Of a DNA stretch of 64,000 bases, positions 31,479 through 42,179 are shown in pieces. The position numbers were made by a program, and so were the translations under genes. The notes under the pieces were generated by a model. That model worked only from the letters and a program-made list of their open reading frames with translations. It had not been told where the DNA came from and did no database searches. Origin of the DNA: Hygrophila difformis (lineage: Eukaryota; Streptophyta; Magnoliopsida; Lamiales; Acanthaceae); contig JAOANR010000008.1 of assembly GCA_030278955.1 (NCBI GenBank), positions 36,898,148 through 36,962,147 of the forward strand, given 5' to 3'. The first letter of the stretch is position 1, and every line of letters begins with the position of its first letter.

Positions 31479-34400
31479 CTATGTGGAGGAACTTGTCATC
31501 CCGACAAGTGAGCAACAAAATTCAAATTTCCATCTTGGTACACATTTCGTAAGCATATCAGCTCCATTATCATCTGTATGCACCTTCTCAAGGTATATCG
31601 ATTTCTCATCCAACACGTCACGCAACCAATGATATCTCGTATCAATGTGTTTAGACTTTGAATGAAAGCTAGGATGTTTACTAAGATGGATAGCACTTTG
31701 ATTGTCACAAAGTAAGGCGTACCTCTCTTGAGCATAGCCAAGCTCCTTGAGAAATTTCTTCACCCAAAGCAGCTCCTTGCACGCTTCAGTAGCTGCAATA
31801 AATTCAGCTTCAGTTGTTGACAATGCAACACATTTCTGCCTTCTAGACTGCCAAGAGATTGCTCCCCCTGCAAAGACAATCACATAACCTGAAGTGGATT
31901 TGCGAGTATCAATATCACCCGCCATATCAGCATCAGTGAAACCACGAAGAACTAAATCTTCACTTCCAAAACAGAGTTTCAAATCTGATGTACCACGAAG
32001 ATATCTCAAGATCCACTTCACAGCTTTCCAATGTTCTCTTCCAGGATTTGAGAGAAAACGACTTACAGTGCTCACACCATGGGCTATATCAGGCCTTGTA
32101 CATACCATTGCATACATCAAACTTCCAACTGCTGATGAATAAGGAACATTTTCCATATCTTTCTTCTCTTCTTCAGTGGAAGGACATTGAGAAACACTCA
32201 ATTTCATGTGTGTTGCCAATGGAGTACTAACAGGCTTAGCATTTTCCATATGAAACCTTTGAAGCACCTTCTGAATATAATTCTCCTGAGATAGCCAAAG
32301 TTTACCAACTTTTCTATCCCTCAAAATTCTTATGCCAAGAATTTGATTTGCAGCTCCCAAATCTTTCATAGAAAAACACTTGCTCAACTCTTGCTTCAGC
32401 TCCCTAATTCTTGAAATACTCTGACCAACAATTAACATGTCGTCAACATAGAGCAGCAAGATAATGAAATCATTTTCAGAATACCTCTGCACAAATACAC
32501 AATGATCAGAATTGAGCTTTCGATAACCATGCTGTTGCATCACTGACTCAAACTTCTTGTACCATTGTCGAGGAGCTTGTTTCAAACCATACAAGCTCTT
32601 TTTCAATTTGCAGACATAATCTTCTTTGCCCTGCACTTGAAATCCCTCAGGTTGCTCCATATAGATATCTTCATCTAAATCACCATGAAGAAATGCTGTC
32701 TTCACATCCATTTGTTCGATCTCCAAGTCAAGACTTGCAGCCATCGCTAACACAGATCGAATAGAAGACAATTTAACTACTGGAGAAAAGATTTCATCAA
32801 AATCAATTCCTTTTCTCTGCTCGAAGCCTTTAACCACCAACCTTGCTTTATACTTTGGTGTCAAAGAACCTTGTTCTTGCTTCAGCCTGTAAACCCACTT
32901 ATTTTTCAGGGCTCTTTTTCCTTTTGGTAATTTCACCAACTCAAATGTATCATTATCATAAAGAGACTTCATCTCATCTTTCATAGCATGCAACCAATGC
33001 TCTTTATCCACACTCTCAATTGCTTCATTGAAGCATTCAGGTTCTCCTTCATCAGTCAAAAGGACATATTCACTAGGTGAATATCTAGTAGACTGTTGTC
33101 TATCTCTTGTAGATCTCCTGAGAGGAACCTGTTGAGCATGATCAAAATAATCATGGTCACCACCCATAGAGTGTTGTGCACCATCACCATGATCATCATC
33201 TGCCTGATCTTGTTGCATATCCTGTTCTTCTGTATCATCTCCAGCTGGCGATCGTGTTATAGGAACTGGCTCAACATCTACAAAGTCATCTTGAGCATGA
33301 GAGTCAGATTTCTTCAAATCTTCAATTGTCTGATTTTCCATAAACACAACATCACGACTCCTTAAGAGCTTCTTTGTAGCTGGATCATACAATCTATAGC
33401 CAAACTCATCTTGACCATAGCCCAAAAAGATGCACGGTTTGCTTTTCACATCAAGCTTTGATCTCTCATCTTTTGGAACATGAACATAGGCCTTGCAACC
33501 AAAGACTCTTAAATGATCATATGATGAACTTTTACCTTTCCAAACTGCATCTGGAACATCTCCATTAAGAGCAACTGTAGGAGTCAGATTGATCACGTGT
33601 GTAGCTGTCAATAAAGCTTCACCCCAAAAGGTCTTAGGAAGTTTTGACTCTGCCAGAAGACATCGAACTCTCTCCAATAATGTTCGATTCATTCTCTCAG
33701 CTAACCCATTCAACTGAGGTGTCTTTGGAGGTGTCTTTTGATGTCGAATCCCCTGTTTCCTGCAATAATCCTCAAATGGTCCACGATACTCTCCCCCGTT
33801 ATCAGTTCGGATGCACTTCAACTTTCTTCCAGTTTGCCTTTCAACTAGAGCATGGAAATCCTTGAACTTATCAAGTACTTGATCCTTTGATCTCAACACA
33901 TAGACCCATAGCTTCCTGGAATGATCATCAATAAATGTCACAAAATAAGATGCACCACTAAATGAGTGTACCTTCAACGGACCAAAGACATCTGAATGCA
34001 CCAAGTCCAGTAAATTCTGCATTCGTCGAGGTTGATGAGTTTTGAATGACACTCGATGTTGCTTTCCTGCAAAACAATGTGCACATTTCTCCAAATTTGC
34101 ATTATTCAATCCAGAAATGGCATTTTTCCTCACCAGAGTTTCGAGGCCTTTAGCACTTATGTGACTCAACCTCCTGTGCCATAATTCAGGGGAATTCTGC
34201 TTCTCCACCAGGTTCACAGCATCACTGGAAACTGAAGCTTGCAACGAATATAAGTTTGATCTCAGTATTTTACCTTTAGCAACCACAAGAGATCCTTTAT
34301 TCAGTTTCCATATACCATCACAGAAATTATTTCTATAACCATCTTTATCGAGTCTCCCAACAGAAATCAGATTCATACGAATATCCGGTGCATGTCTGAC

Positions 34401-35444
34401 ATCCTTCAATCGCAATATAGATCCATTGGCCATCTTCAAACAAATATCACCTGTGCCCACAACTTCAGATATACCATTATTTCCCATCCTTAATGAACCA
34501 TACTTACCAGTATTGTAAGTAGAAAAGAAATCCCTTCTTGATGTGACATGGACTGCAGCACCTGTATCAGCAAACCAACTAACATCAGAGGAAATTGTAT
34601 TCACTGCATTTTCATCAAAGACAACAACGAGATCATCTTTTGTAGTCGTGGCAACATGACTGGTATCCTCAGACTTTCCTGCACCAGCATTCCTGTTATC
34701 ATTCTTCCACTTGAAGCAATATTTCTGGATATGACCCTTCTTGTGACAGTAGTGACACTCAACATTCTTATATCGAGATTTGGATTTGCTCCTTTGTCTG
34801 CCCTTATCAACATTTCTGGTTTTCTGTCTCTCCCTATTCTCTGCAACGAACAACTCATTCTGTGAAGATGATGAACCTTGAGTTTTTCTTCTCATCTCCT
34901 CATTCATGATTCCACTTTTGGCATAATCAAGAGTCATTGCACCATCAGGAGCAGAATTAGTGTGTGACACCCTGAATGTCTCCCACTTATCAGGCAAAGT
35001 ATTTAGCAACCATAATCCAAGAATCTCATCATCGAATTTCACTCCAACATTTGACAATTGATCCAATAACCCCTGGAACTCATTCACATGGTCAGCGATA
35101 GGAACATCTTCCTTATACCTCAATTGTATCAATTGTTTCAGCAAAAATAACTTATTATTCCCCGTCTTTGAAGCATAAAGCTTTTCAAGCTTATCCCACA
35201 ACGTCTTGGCATGTGTTTCATTAGTAACCAAATTTAACACATTATCATCGACCCACTGTCGAATAAAACCACACACTTGTTGATGCTCAAAAGCCCAATC
35301 CTCATCTGATTTAGATTCTGGCTTCGAAGTAGCAAACACAGGTAGATGCAAACTTTTTACAAATAGAAGGTCTTTCATCTTCCCCTGCCATTTGTGATAA
35401 TTCATCCCGTTCAACGAAATCATCCGGCTTGTGTTAATTTCCAT
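31479..35444 (-). CDS. Copia gag-pol polyprotein, intact (1321 residues)
   Basis: The start is the ATG at 35444 (MEINTSRMISLNG); the frame is open further upstream, but that part lies in the primer site and LTR. Order: gag with SLNGMNYHKWQGKM and the CCHC knuckle CHYCHKKGHIQKYC; protease WFADTGAAVHV; integrase finger (HRRLSH...CAHCFAGK) and DDE core (VHSDVFGPL, RTDNGGEY, LNGLAERMNRTLLE); RT (KARLVVKGFEQ, DVKTAFLHGDL, LYVDDMLIVG); RNase H (DADMAGD, STTEAEFIA, CDNQSAIHLS). The copia order INT-RT-RH is clear. All catalytic motifs are present and no stop interrupts the frame. It resembles the Tork/Tnt1 branch; the branch is a judgement from motifs. The element probably could be active. Confidence 0.92.
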   Translation of the reverse strand: MEINTSRMISLNGMNYHKWQGKMKDLLFVKSLHLPVFATSKPESKSDEDWAFEHQQVCGFIRQWVDDNVLNLVTNETHAKTLWDKLEKLYASKTGNNKLFLLKQLIQLRYKEDVPIADHVNEFQGLLDQLSNVGVKFDDEILGLWLLNTLPDKWETFRVSHTNSAPDGAMTLDYAKSGIMNEEMRRKTQGSSSSQNELFVAENRERQKTRNVDKGRQRSKSKSRYKNVECHYCHKKGHIQKYCFKWKNDNRNAGAGKSEDTSHVATTTKDDLVVVFDENAVNTISSDVSWFADTGAAVHVTSRRDFFSTYNTGKYGSLRMGNNGISEVVGTGDICLKMANGSILRLKDVRHAPDIRMNLISVGRLDKDGYRNNFCDGIWKLNKGSLVVAKGKILRSNLYSLQASVSSDAVNLVEKQNSPELWHRRLSHISAKGLETLVRKNAISGLNNANLEKCAHCFAGKQHRVSFKTHQPRRMQNLLDLVHSDVFGPLKVHSFSGASYFVTFIDDHSRKLWVYVLRSKDQVLDKFKDFHALVERQTGRKLKCIRTDNGGEYRGPFEDYCRKQGIRHQKTPPKTPQLNGLAERMNRTLLERVRCLLAESKLPKTFWGEALLTATHVINLTPTVALNGDVPDAVWKGKSSSYDHLRVFGCKAYVHVPKDERSKLDVKSKPCIFLGYGQDEFGYRLYDPATKKLLRSRDVVFMENQTIEDLKKSDSHAQDDFVDVEPVPITRSPAGDDTEEQDMQQDQADDDHGDGAQHSMGGDHDYFDHAQQVPLRRSTRDRQQSTRYSPSEYVLLTDEGEPECFNEAIESVDKEHWLHAMKDEMKSLYDNDTFELVKLPKGKRALKNKWVYRLKQEQGSLTPKYKARLVVKGFEQRKGIDFDEIFSPVVKLSSIRSVLAMAASLDLEIEQMDVKTAFLHGDLDEDIYMEQPEGFQVQGKEDYVCKLKKSLYGLKQAPRQWYKKFESVMQQHGYRKLNSDHCVFVQRYSENDFIILLLYVDDMLIVGQSISRIRELKQELSKCFSMKDLGAANQILGIRILRDRKVGKLWLSQENYIQKVLQRFHMENAKPVSTPLATHMKLSVSQCPSTEEEKKDMENVPYSSAVGSLMYAMVCTRPDIAHGVSTVSRFLSNPGREHWKAVKWILRYLRGTSDLKLCFGSEDLVLRGFTDADMAGDIDTRKSTSGYVIVFAGGAISWQSRRQKCVALSTTEAEFIAATEACKELLWVKKFLKELGYAQERYALLCDNQSAIHLSKHPSFHSKSKHIDTRYHWLRDVLDEKSIYLEKVHTDDNGADMLTKCVPRWKFEFCCSLVGMTSSST

Positions 35445-35463
35445 AATTCTAACAACAACAATA

Positions 35464-35475
35464 GCTCTGATACCA
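35464..35475 (-). promoter_or_regulatory. Copia primer-binding site, initiator tRNA-Met
   Basis: The - strand reads TGGTATCAGAGC, the standard match to the 3' end of initiator tRNA-Met, three bases inside the 5' LTR end. Confidence 0.9.
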
Positions 35476-35478
35476 CTC

Positions 35479-36138
35479 TGTTGGGAATTCTCCAAACACT
35501 TCACAAGTTCAAAATTTGCAGCGGACAAACAATTCCCAAGTTGTTAGAATTTCGCAGGAACATTAACAAAAACAAGCAAACAATGAACACAAGGATTTAC
35601 GTGGAAAACCCTTCCAATTCGAAAGGTAAAAACCACGAGGCTCTTGAGCCTATCTCAAATCCACTATCACCAAAGGAGATTACACCAAAGTCTGCTCAAA
35701 TCACAACAAAAGATGTGGCCTTACAACAACACAAAGTCACCACAATCTCAACTCCACCAAGAACACCAAATCGGAAAATAAGAACTCAAAACTGCAGCCC
35801 CGAACAGAAAATTATACAAAAATTTCTAACCGTTGAAATTCGATTTCCACCGTACAAAATCAAGAACAAGATGTCCCGCACCTGCTGTAAAAATTTCAAC
35901 CCGATCGGACAAGGTTTGGTGTGCCGATTGGCCGGAAATCAGAAACTGGACGGAGAGGTTTTGTTGCTGCGTTTTGCTCTCTTTTCTTTCTCTTGTTTTC
36001 TCTCTATGGCTGCTGTGTTGTGTGGAATAATTGACAGCTCTCCTCTCAATAATGAAGGCTGCCCAAGTCTCTCTCACCAATAATGAAGATTGCCCAATTT
36101 ACAATTATTTTGTTGACTAAGTTGGGAGGACCCCAACA
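35479..36138 (-). repeat. Copia 5' LTR (right)
   Basis: 660 bp, apparently identical to the left LTR. It should hold the element promoter on the - strand. Confidence 0.95.
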
Positions 36139-36543
36139 GGATCTTGGCGTCAAAACCTCCATGCAGGGGCAATTATCAATATGTATGTATCTCATCGATG
36201 GGAGCACAACAGTGCAATCCCATTCACAAAACATCTTCAGCGAGGGAAGTCCACGAAGCTCCCACTGAATTAAACTTGGAAACAACCTATAATTTCCATG
36301 TACTTCTCCTATATCACCAATTGCTTTTTCCATCATATGGCAATCTCCGATGTATAATTTTTCTAGTTTGACTAGGTTTTCAACAATTTGGGATGAAAAC
36401 AAGAACTTGATGCCTCCACATGCGCTTATACTCAAATCTTTCAGTTTTCCAAAGTAGTCTGCATTGGGAATTTGATGACACCATATGTTGTTAATCTTAT
36501 CACATCCAGCGATTGTTAAAGACTCCAGGATATGAAATGTAAC
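36139..36543 (-). pseudogene. NBS-LRR last exon, main part (LRR)
   Basis: It starts after TTTGCAG with VTFHILESLTIAGCDK and holds irregular LRR units (KLKDLSISACGGIKFLFS, LVKLEKLYIGDCHMMEK, PSMRYIHIDNCPCMEVL). 135 codons remain before the copia TSD; the last 41 codons lie at 30794-30672. Confidence 0.8.
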
Positions 36544-36653
36544 CTGCAAATAAATAATGAGACAATAATTAATTGTGCAGTTAGTTTACAGATATATGAT
36601 CTGGTAGTAATATATGATTAAAATTGATAAGATAATAATATGTATCTATGCAC

Positions 36654-37208
36654 CTTTTGGCAGGCAATGAAATGAGAAGAATGATCCTCCCCCCCTCCAT
36701 CTCCATCTGTGCTACCCAGAATGCTTCTCAGATTTGGGCATTTCTTAATATACATTTGCTTCATTTGAGGAAAGTCAATGTTTTGGACTCCGTTGAACAT
36801 TGTTGCTAGGCTTGTCATGCTGTCAATGGTGAACTGATTTAGGTTTGAGAATGTTATATGAGTGGATGAGTTCCCGTTTTCCTCGTTTGAGAAAATGTGT
36901 TCCATCATCTTACAGTCATCAATCCGAAGAAATCCAAGTTTCAAAAACTGGTTCATTGGCATTTTCCAGGAGAAGAGATTATGTAGCTCGTGACACTGAG
37001 ATATGAAAATCCAGATGGAAAGAATATTGAGTGGAAGAAGTGGTAGTGGATGCTTCAATGCTGGCAATCGAAGAAGATCCAATCTTTTGAGATTTTGGAG
37101 AGCATTATTATTGGGTCCCAAAGAAATTGTGGTTTCGCTTATCTCTTCCAATTTGAGAAGACAAGCGAGTAGCAAGTTATCCAAAGCCGGAAAATTTTGA
37201 ATGAAAAC
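36654..37208 (-). pseudogene. NBS-LRR internal LRR exon (185 codons)
   Basis: It begins after TTTGCAG (VFIQNFPALDNLLL) and ends CQK before GTGCAT. LRR-type units are LQNLKRLDLLRLPAL, FLKLGFLRIDDCKMMEHIF and FPQMKQMYIKKCPNLRSI. The exon is phase 0 and shows no stop. Confidence 0.75.
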
Positions 37209-37310
37209 CTGCAAATACAATACTTACGAATATTTAATGCACATATGGATATAAAAAAAAAAAAAAACACTATAAAACTAAGCCACAACAAATACGCTAT
37301 ATTGTAAAAA

Positions 37311-38300
37311 TTGTTGAGTCATGTGTTTTGTTGGAAGTTCAAAACCGATGATTGAACTTGGAACCTCATTTGCTACATCGTGTGCCTCTTGTGTGCTGTG
37401 GTTAGAAGATTGCAAGAATCAAGGAAGAAATGAGGCCAACGTCTCTTTTCTGATGAGAGTAGGTATAGACTAACAATTTCTTCAGGGATTACCTCTCTAA
37501 TCAGAAATAGAGTTGTTACTCACATCACAAATCCTCCCAACGGCTATTTCCGAAAATGGCAAAAATTATTCAAATCTGCCTGAGGAATTTATGGTTTAAG
37601 AAGGAGACTTTCAGAAGGCAGAAATTAGAGTTTAGTTGTTCATATTCTTACGTTCTGAAAAGCTCTCTAGCAAGATATTCCTTGTGAGTTGATACACTTT
37701 CGATCGACTGCCCCTTGTGAACAGACATCTAATTGCTTCTGTGGGATCGAGGAGCCTTCGACACGTCTTTGTTGGATTCGTGTCTAGAACTCTTTAAGTG
37801 ATTCGGTAAGGCACTTAAAGAGAAAGTCCAAGGCTTTTACTAGGAAGTTACACTTCAAAGCTATATCTTCTCAACTTCGGAGGGAGTGCTTCACACAGGG
37901 TGCTGCAAGTGGAACTCAAAGCAGGGAAGCTTTGGGAGTTGAAGTAGAAGGGGTTTTCTACACCAAAGACGGGAGGTTTTTTGGTCATCACAACTGTCCA
38001 CTTGGAGTTCGGAGTGAATGCATTTTCTTATTTTGCTTATGTGTGTGGTTGTTCACCATTGATAAACACATAGTAAAACATCCTCTTGGATTGGTATCCC
38101 CCAGACGTATGCTGAATGCCGAACTGGATCATCAACTCGTTTGTGTCTCATTTATTCTTTATGCTTGTTGGTTTATCATTTTACTTATTCCGCTGTGCTT
38201 ATCTGGTATAGTTTAATCTATGTGTTTGTTGCGCTAGATTGAACTCCTTTGTTTGAACTTTGCATAAAGAATACAACTTGCTTGTGTTGGGAACCTAACA
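37311..38300. mobile_element. Solo LTR of 990 bp in an NBS-LRR intron, TSD AAAAT
   Basis: It starts TGTTGAGTCATG and ends GGGAACCTAACA, with AAAAT at 37306-37310 and 38301-38305. No internal domain is present. The short ORF 37932-38216 shows no domain. The terminal pattern suits a copia-type LTR; the family was not identified. Confidence 0.7.
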
Positions 38301-38305
38301 AAAAT

Positions 38306-38640
38306 AGACCAATTGAATTTTCTACATACTTTTTAATCCCATAAACTTCTTCTATTCATTTTGACCCCCAAATTTTTAATTTTTTCTTTATATATGTTAA
38401 TCAAATTACTTATTTTTAATATATTTCATTTTTCATTATATTAAAATATTAAAATTTTATATGCATTTTATATGGTTTTAATTTTAATTTTATATGATAA
38501 AGGGAGTAAGGGATAAGCCTAAATTTTGTTGATAAAATTAAAAATATTATATTAATTAACCTCATATTCAATTTCAGTAATATTTAGTTCTATGAAATTT
38601 TATTAAAGTTTTATATTATTTATATTTTTAAAATTTTATT
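38306..38640. other. AT-rich intron DNA of the NBS-LRR gene
   Basis: No repeat ends or coding frame are seen between the two solo LTRs. Confidence 0.5.
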
Positions 38641-38776
38641 TGTAACGTCCCAGTCACACCCACTTGTAGATATTGTCCGCTTCGGGCCGCTTTTAAAATG
38701 CGTCTACAAAGGAAAGGTGTCCACACCCTTATAAAGCTTTCTTCGTTTCCCTCTGCAACCAATGTGGGATGTTACA
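38641..38776 (-). mobile_element. Short TRIM/SMART-like solo LTR, TSD TTATT
   Basis: 136 bp with termini TGTAACGTCCCA and TGGGATGTTACA and TTATT duplicated at 38636-38640 and 38777-38781. On the - strand it reads TGTAACATCCCACATTGG, then CTTTATAAGGGTGTGG, then GCGGACAATATCTACAAG, a common small plant LTR sequence. About 45 bp of one end are shared with the TRIM at 63063. Confidence 0.75.
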
Positions 38777-38828
38777 TTATTTAATATTCTTTTACTTTAT
38801 TCCATTTAATGATTAATGAAGTATAATA

Positions 38829-39088
38829 CTCACTTGGTCCCATTTGAAATGACATGTTTGACTTCTGCACACAATTTAATATTTTTTTAATCGTTAATAT
38901 TTCAAAATATATGCTAGTAAAAATTATGTAACATATATATTCTAAAAATTATATGATTATACTAATCTAACAACACCAAACTCGACAATTTTTTTTCCAA
39001 ATATATAATTCCAATAATATTAAGTTAATGTTGAACAATGAATAGTGTTAAAAAATCAAATGTGACGTTTGAGCTGGGACGGAAGGAG
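38829..39088. mobile_element. Stowaway-like MITE in an NBS-LRR intron
   Basis: TA flanks both ends. The left end is CTCACTTGGTCCCA; the right end is TGGGACGGAAGGAG, its imperfect inverse. The interior contains ACTAATCTAACAACACCAAACTCGACAA and TGAACAATGAATAGTG, shared with 39713-39972 and 29885-30075. Confidence 0.6.
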
Positions 39089-39303
39089 TATGTATGATTT
39101 TATTATTTAAATATATTTATTATATTTAGTAGCCTATTTTAAAAATTGATGTATGTAATAGCATAGAATAAAAACAAAATAAAGTCTTGTAGTGCTTAAA
39201 AAATAAAAGAATATTTACAGGTTTTAATATTAAGCTCATATATAGTATAAATGAGAAGCCAATCTATATAGTAATAATTAAGTTATAAGGGTGGAGAAGC
39301 TAC

Positions 39304-39516
39304 CTCATCAATAGTTACTCTTTCAATTGCTTTGCAGTGTTCGATGTATAGATATTTGAGATTGACAAAATGCTGGTTCCAAATAATACTCTCTGAATCA
39401 TCTGTGATGCTTAACATCTCAAGTTGTTGAAAGGAGACACGTGAAGTTTGATAACCCCATATTTCCCTAAATGTATGTTTCGAGACCATTAATTCCTTCA
39501 AACTTCCTGACGCAAT
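39304..39516 (-). pseudogene. NBS-LRR internal LRR exon (71 codons)
   Basis: It begins after TTTCAG (IASGSLKELMVSKHTFREI), contains LEMLSITDDSESIIW and LKYLYIEHCKAIERVTIDE, and ends before GTAGCT. It is phase 0 and free of stops. Confidence 0.75.
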
Positions 39517-39712
39517 CTGAAATACAAGGAATCAACACAAATAAAGTGTGATTATATTAATGCATAAAATATATATATATATATATATTCTACCTTTTAA
39601 TGCACTAAATTAATGATGTGTGTATACCATTAACAATAGATAGGGTTCGGTGTATTAGTGTATAGATCTAATTTAATATAGTAAACAACTAATTACACAC
39701 ATATACTATATA

Positions 39713-39972
39713 CTTCCCCAGTCTCATTATTTTTGTTACAGACTCACTCAGCACGTATGCCGATACACATTTTTAACGTTAATAACTTAAATTATATATA
39801 ATGAAAAATTATAAAAAGTTCATATTATAAAAAATTACAAGATTAGACGAATCTAACAAGATTTCACTTGACTATGTTTTTTTATACATAACTATGATAA
39901 AAATTTGAATCAAAGTTAAACAATGAATAGTGCGAAAAAACCATCCGGAACAAAACACCGAAACGAAGGTAG
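39713..39972. mobile_element. Second Stowaway-like MITE in an NBS-LRR intron
   Basis: It starts near TACTTCCCCAGTCTCATTA and ends near CCGAAACGAAGGTAGTA. The interior GATTAGACGAATCTAACAAGA and AAACAATGAATAGTG match the other two copies. Ends are approximate. Confidence 0.5.
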
Positions 39973-40012
39973 TAATTCATTTCACAAACATAAAACACAA
40001 ATTTACTTGTAC

Positions 40013-41208
40013 CTTTAAATTCTTCAAAATGAGCTTTGGGCACTCGGAAATCGACAGTTTGTTTAGCAAGGGTAATTCAATAGATTCAATTCCTTTGGCT
40101 AATGTTGTCAGACTTGGCAACCGAGTCAATACCAATATTTCCAAATTTGGGAATATGTTTTGATAATTATTTGTTCCTTCTTCAGCACCGTACAACACCT
40201 CTTCCATCATCTCGCACATATCGACCCACACTTCTTTTAGTTGAGAGAAGGCATCCTTCATCGCTTTCTCCACCTTGAACAGATTCCGCAACTTATTACA
40301 GTTCCAGATTCTTATGGCACGAAGGTTGTTGAGTGGAGAAGCAATTGCCTCCACCGACACTTCACAATCTTCAATGCGCAGAGACACAATGTTATTACCA
40401 ATTAGTTGTCCCATGTCAAAATTTCTTGATCTTATTCCTTGAAAACATAAATCTCCAGCAGTGCTCACAAGTTTTTGTATCCAATCTTCACAGATGATAT
40501 TTTGCGGTAATTCATACAGAGACAAGGATTTCTCCGAATGATGACTGACCCACTCCAACTTGGAATTTTCTCTTCCAACCAATATTTTGAACTTTTTAAT
40601 GCTCTGAGGAAGGCGTAATTTTTGTTGGACTAAAGAAACATCTTGTATGTGAATCCGCAAGAGTAGTGTGAGTTTGGTCAAGTACTCCAGCTCCTCAACT
40701 GAGGCATTGCTGCATTATTCTTTCGTCGCTCTTTTCGATTCCCATCCAGTAAAGCAATCCAATATGATCAGTTCCTCCAACTCTATTAGATTTGATATGA
40801 CTCCCGGGGCTATCCTTTTCAGATTGTGGCACTGATTAAATTCTAACAACTTTACCCTCTTTAGTCCCCGAATCTCAAGAGGCAATTCCGTGATGTTCTC
40901 ACACCACCTACACACGAGAATTTCAAGCTCCCACAACTCGCCAACAATGGACATGCACTTGAAATTGCAATGCTCTAAACGCAACATTCTGAGATTCTTC
41001 ATATATTTCAATGCTTGTGGAAGTGATTTGATTGAAATGTTACGCAAGGATAACGAACATAGCTCATTCATTTCCTCCATTGAAAAACAAAGGTTTTTTA
41101 TTATCAGTGAGTCCCGCCAGTTTCCTTCCTTTTGAATGGATAAGAGGTGGAGACTTTGATAACTGGACCCCAACAGATGATCACCAAGAAGCTCATCATA
41201 TGTGCTAG
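40013..41208 (-). pseudogene. NBS-LRR exon 1, second half (LRR), left of the Tat insertion
   Basis: From the Tat TSD the frame reads TYDELLGDHLLGSSYQ, then LRRs (ELCSLSLRNISIKSLPQAL, NLRMLRLEHCNF, RVKLLEFNQCHNL, LEELIILDC). It is cut by TAA at 40717-40715, continues in the same frame (SVEELEYLTKLTLLLRI) with further LRRs, and ends LILKNLK before GTACAAG. The segment follows the MHD-containing part at 55467 without loss of frame once the Tat element is removed. Confidence 0.8.
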
Positions 41209-41997
41209 TGTTAACAGTGAAATTCGGGATAAAAGATTTCTCTTTTATTGATGAACCTTAGAGGAAGGATTACACGAAAAATGGAGGAAAGATTACAGGA
41301 ATTAAAAGGGAAAACAGTAAAGGAATTGAAAAATACTGAAAAGCTGTAAAGTGCAGGAAAGCAGTAAAGAATGTAAAGAAAAATAAAGACGACTTCTTCA
41401 GAAGAATTGGGGATCATTTGCGCCTGATGCCGACGTCTATATTTATAATGGTGAGGCGTCTTCAATCCCTTGGTTCGGTTTCCTTGTCCGGGCGTCTTGC
41501 CAGGATTCCTTTCCTTATCTCTGGCACCTTCGCCCGATATGTTTCCGAATTTGAGGATTCACTTTGATCTCGATACAGCCTCATCAAAGGCGGCCTCCAC
41601 TCAGCTCTCGGGCCTCCATCATCACGACGGCCTCCACCATCTCTTGGGCCTCCATCGTCCCGACGGCCTCCACCATCTCTTGGGCCTCCATCGTCCCGAC
41701 GGCCTCCACCATCTCTTGGGCCTCCATCGTCCGGGCTGATGTCCGCGCGGCCTTCCTCTTCCGGATATATTTTCATCAACTGGGCTTTTGGAGACGCGTC
41801 TCCCTCTTCCGGATATGGGCTCTTGGAGACGTGTCCTCCCTCTTCCAGATCTGGGTTTTTGGAGACGCGTCCTCCCTCTTACGGATATGGGCTTTTGGAG
41901 ATGTGTCCTCCCTCTTCCGGATATATTTTACCCAATTGGGCTAATTAATTTGGATGAACAACTCCATTGGGCTTACCACATTTTTGCTATGTTAACA
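41209..41997 (-). repeat. Tat 3' LTR (left, 789 bp) with three 36-bp repeats
   Basis: TGTTAACAGTG...GCTATGTTAACA. A 36-bp unit (CCTCCACCATCTCTTGGGC...) occurs in three copies near 41632-41740, against two in the other LTR. On the - strand this lies in the U3 side. The - strand TATAAATA box is at 41446-41439. Confidence 0.93.
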
Positions 41998-42012
41998 GAT
42001 GCCCCCCTCGCG
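41998..42012 (-). promoter_or_regulatory. Tat polypurine tract
   Basis: The - strand reads GCGAGGGGGGCATC immediately before the left LTR. Confidence 0.75.
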
Positions 42013-42114
42013 CATTTTGTCTGATTAGCATTTTAAGACAAACTTGCGCGCTTTAAATCTAGGGTTGGGATATCAAAGCCCAATAAGGCCCACAAGGTTG
42101 AAAAACCCTAGCCC

Positions 42115-42122
42115 TATAAAAG
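42115..42122 (+). promoter_or_regulatory. TATA box of the antisense plant-mobile-domain gene (TATAAAAG)
   Basis: GTTGAAAAACCCTAGCCC precedes TATAAAAGCC; the AACCCTAG part is telo-box-like. It is on the + strand, about 120 bp inside the Tat LTR, directed away from the LTR. The ATG at 42718 follows a ~570-bp GC-rich leader. Confidence 0.6.
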
Positions 42123-42179
42123 CCCCTTCATTCCAAACATTTTGGAAAGTTTCCAAATCCACTCTCCAAAAATTTCCTC

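Larger units (their letters stand above)
30800..36138 (-). mobile_element. Complete Ty1/copia retrotransposon, TSD GGATC
   Basis: Two 660-bp LTRs (30800-31459 and 35479-36138) begin TGTTGGG and end CCCCAACA. GGATC is duplicated at 30795-30799 and 36139-36143. On the - strand the order is 5' LTR (right), tRNA-Met primer site, one long gag-pol ORF, polypurine tract, 3' LTR (left). No difference between the LTRs was found by eye and the ORF is open, so the insertion is very recent. It disrupts the last exon of the NBS-LRR gene. Confidence 0.95.

Noticed and set aside
41462..41779. DDGGPRDGGGRR-type repeat protein in the Tat LTR
   Set aside because: A product of the 36-bp LTR minisatellite; the copy number differs between LTRs and there is no independent support.
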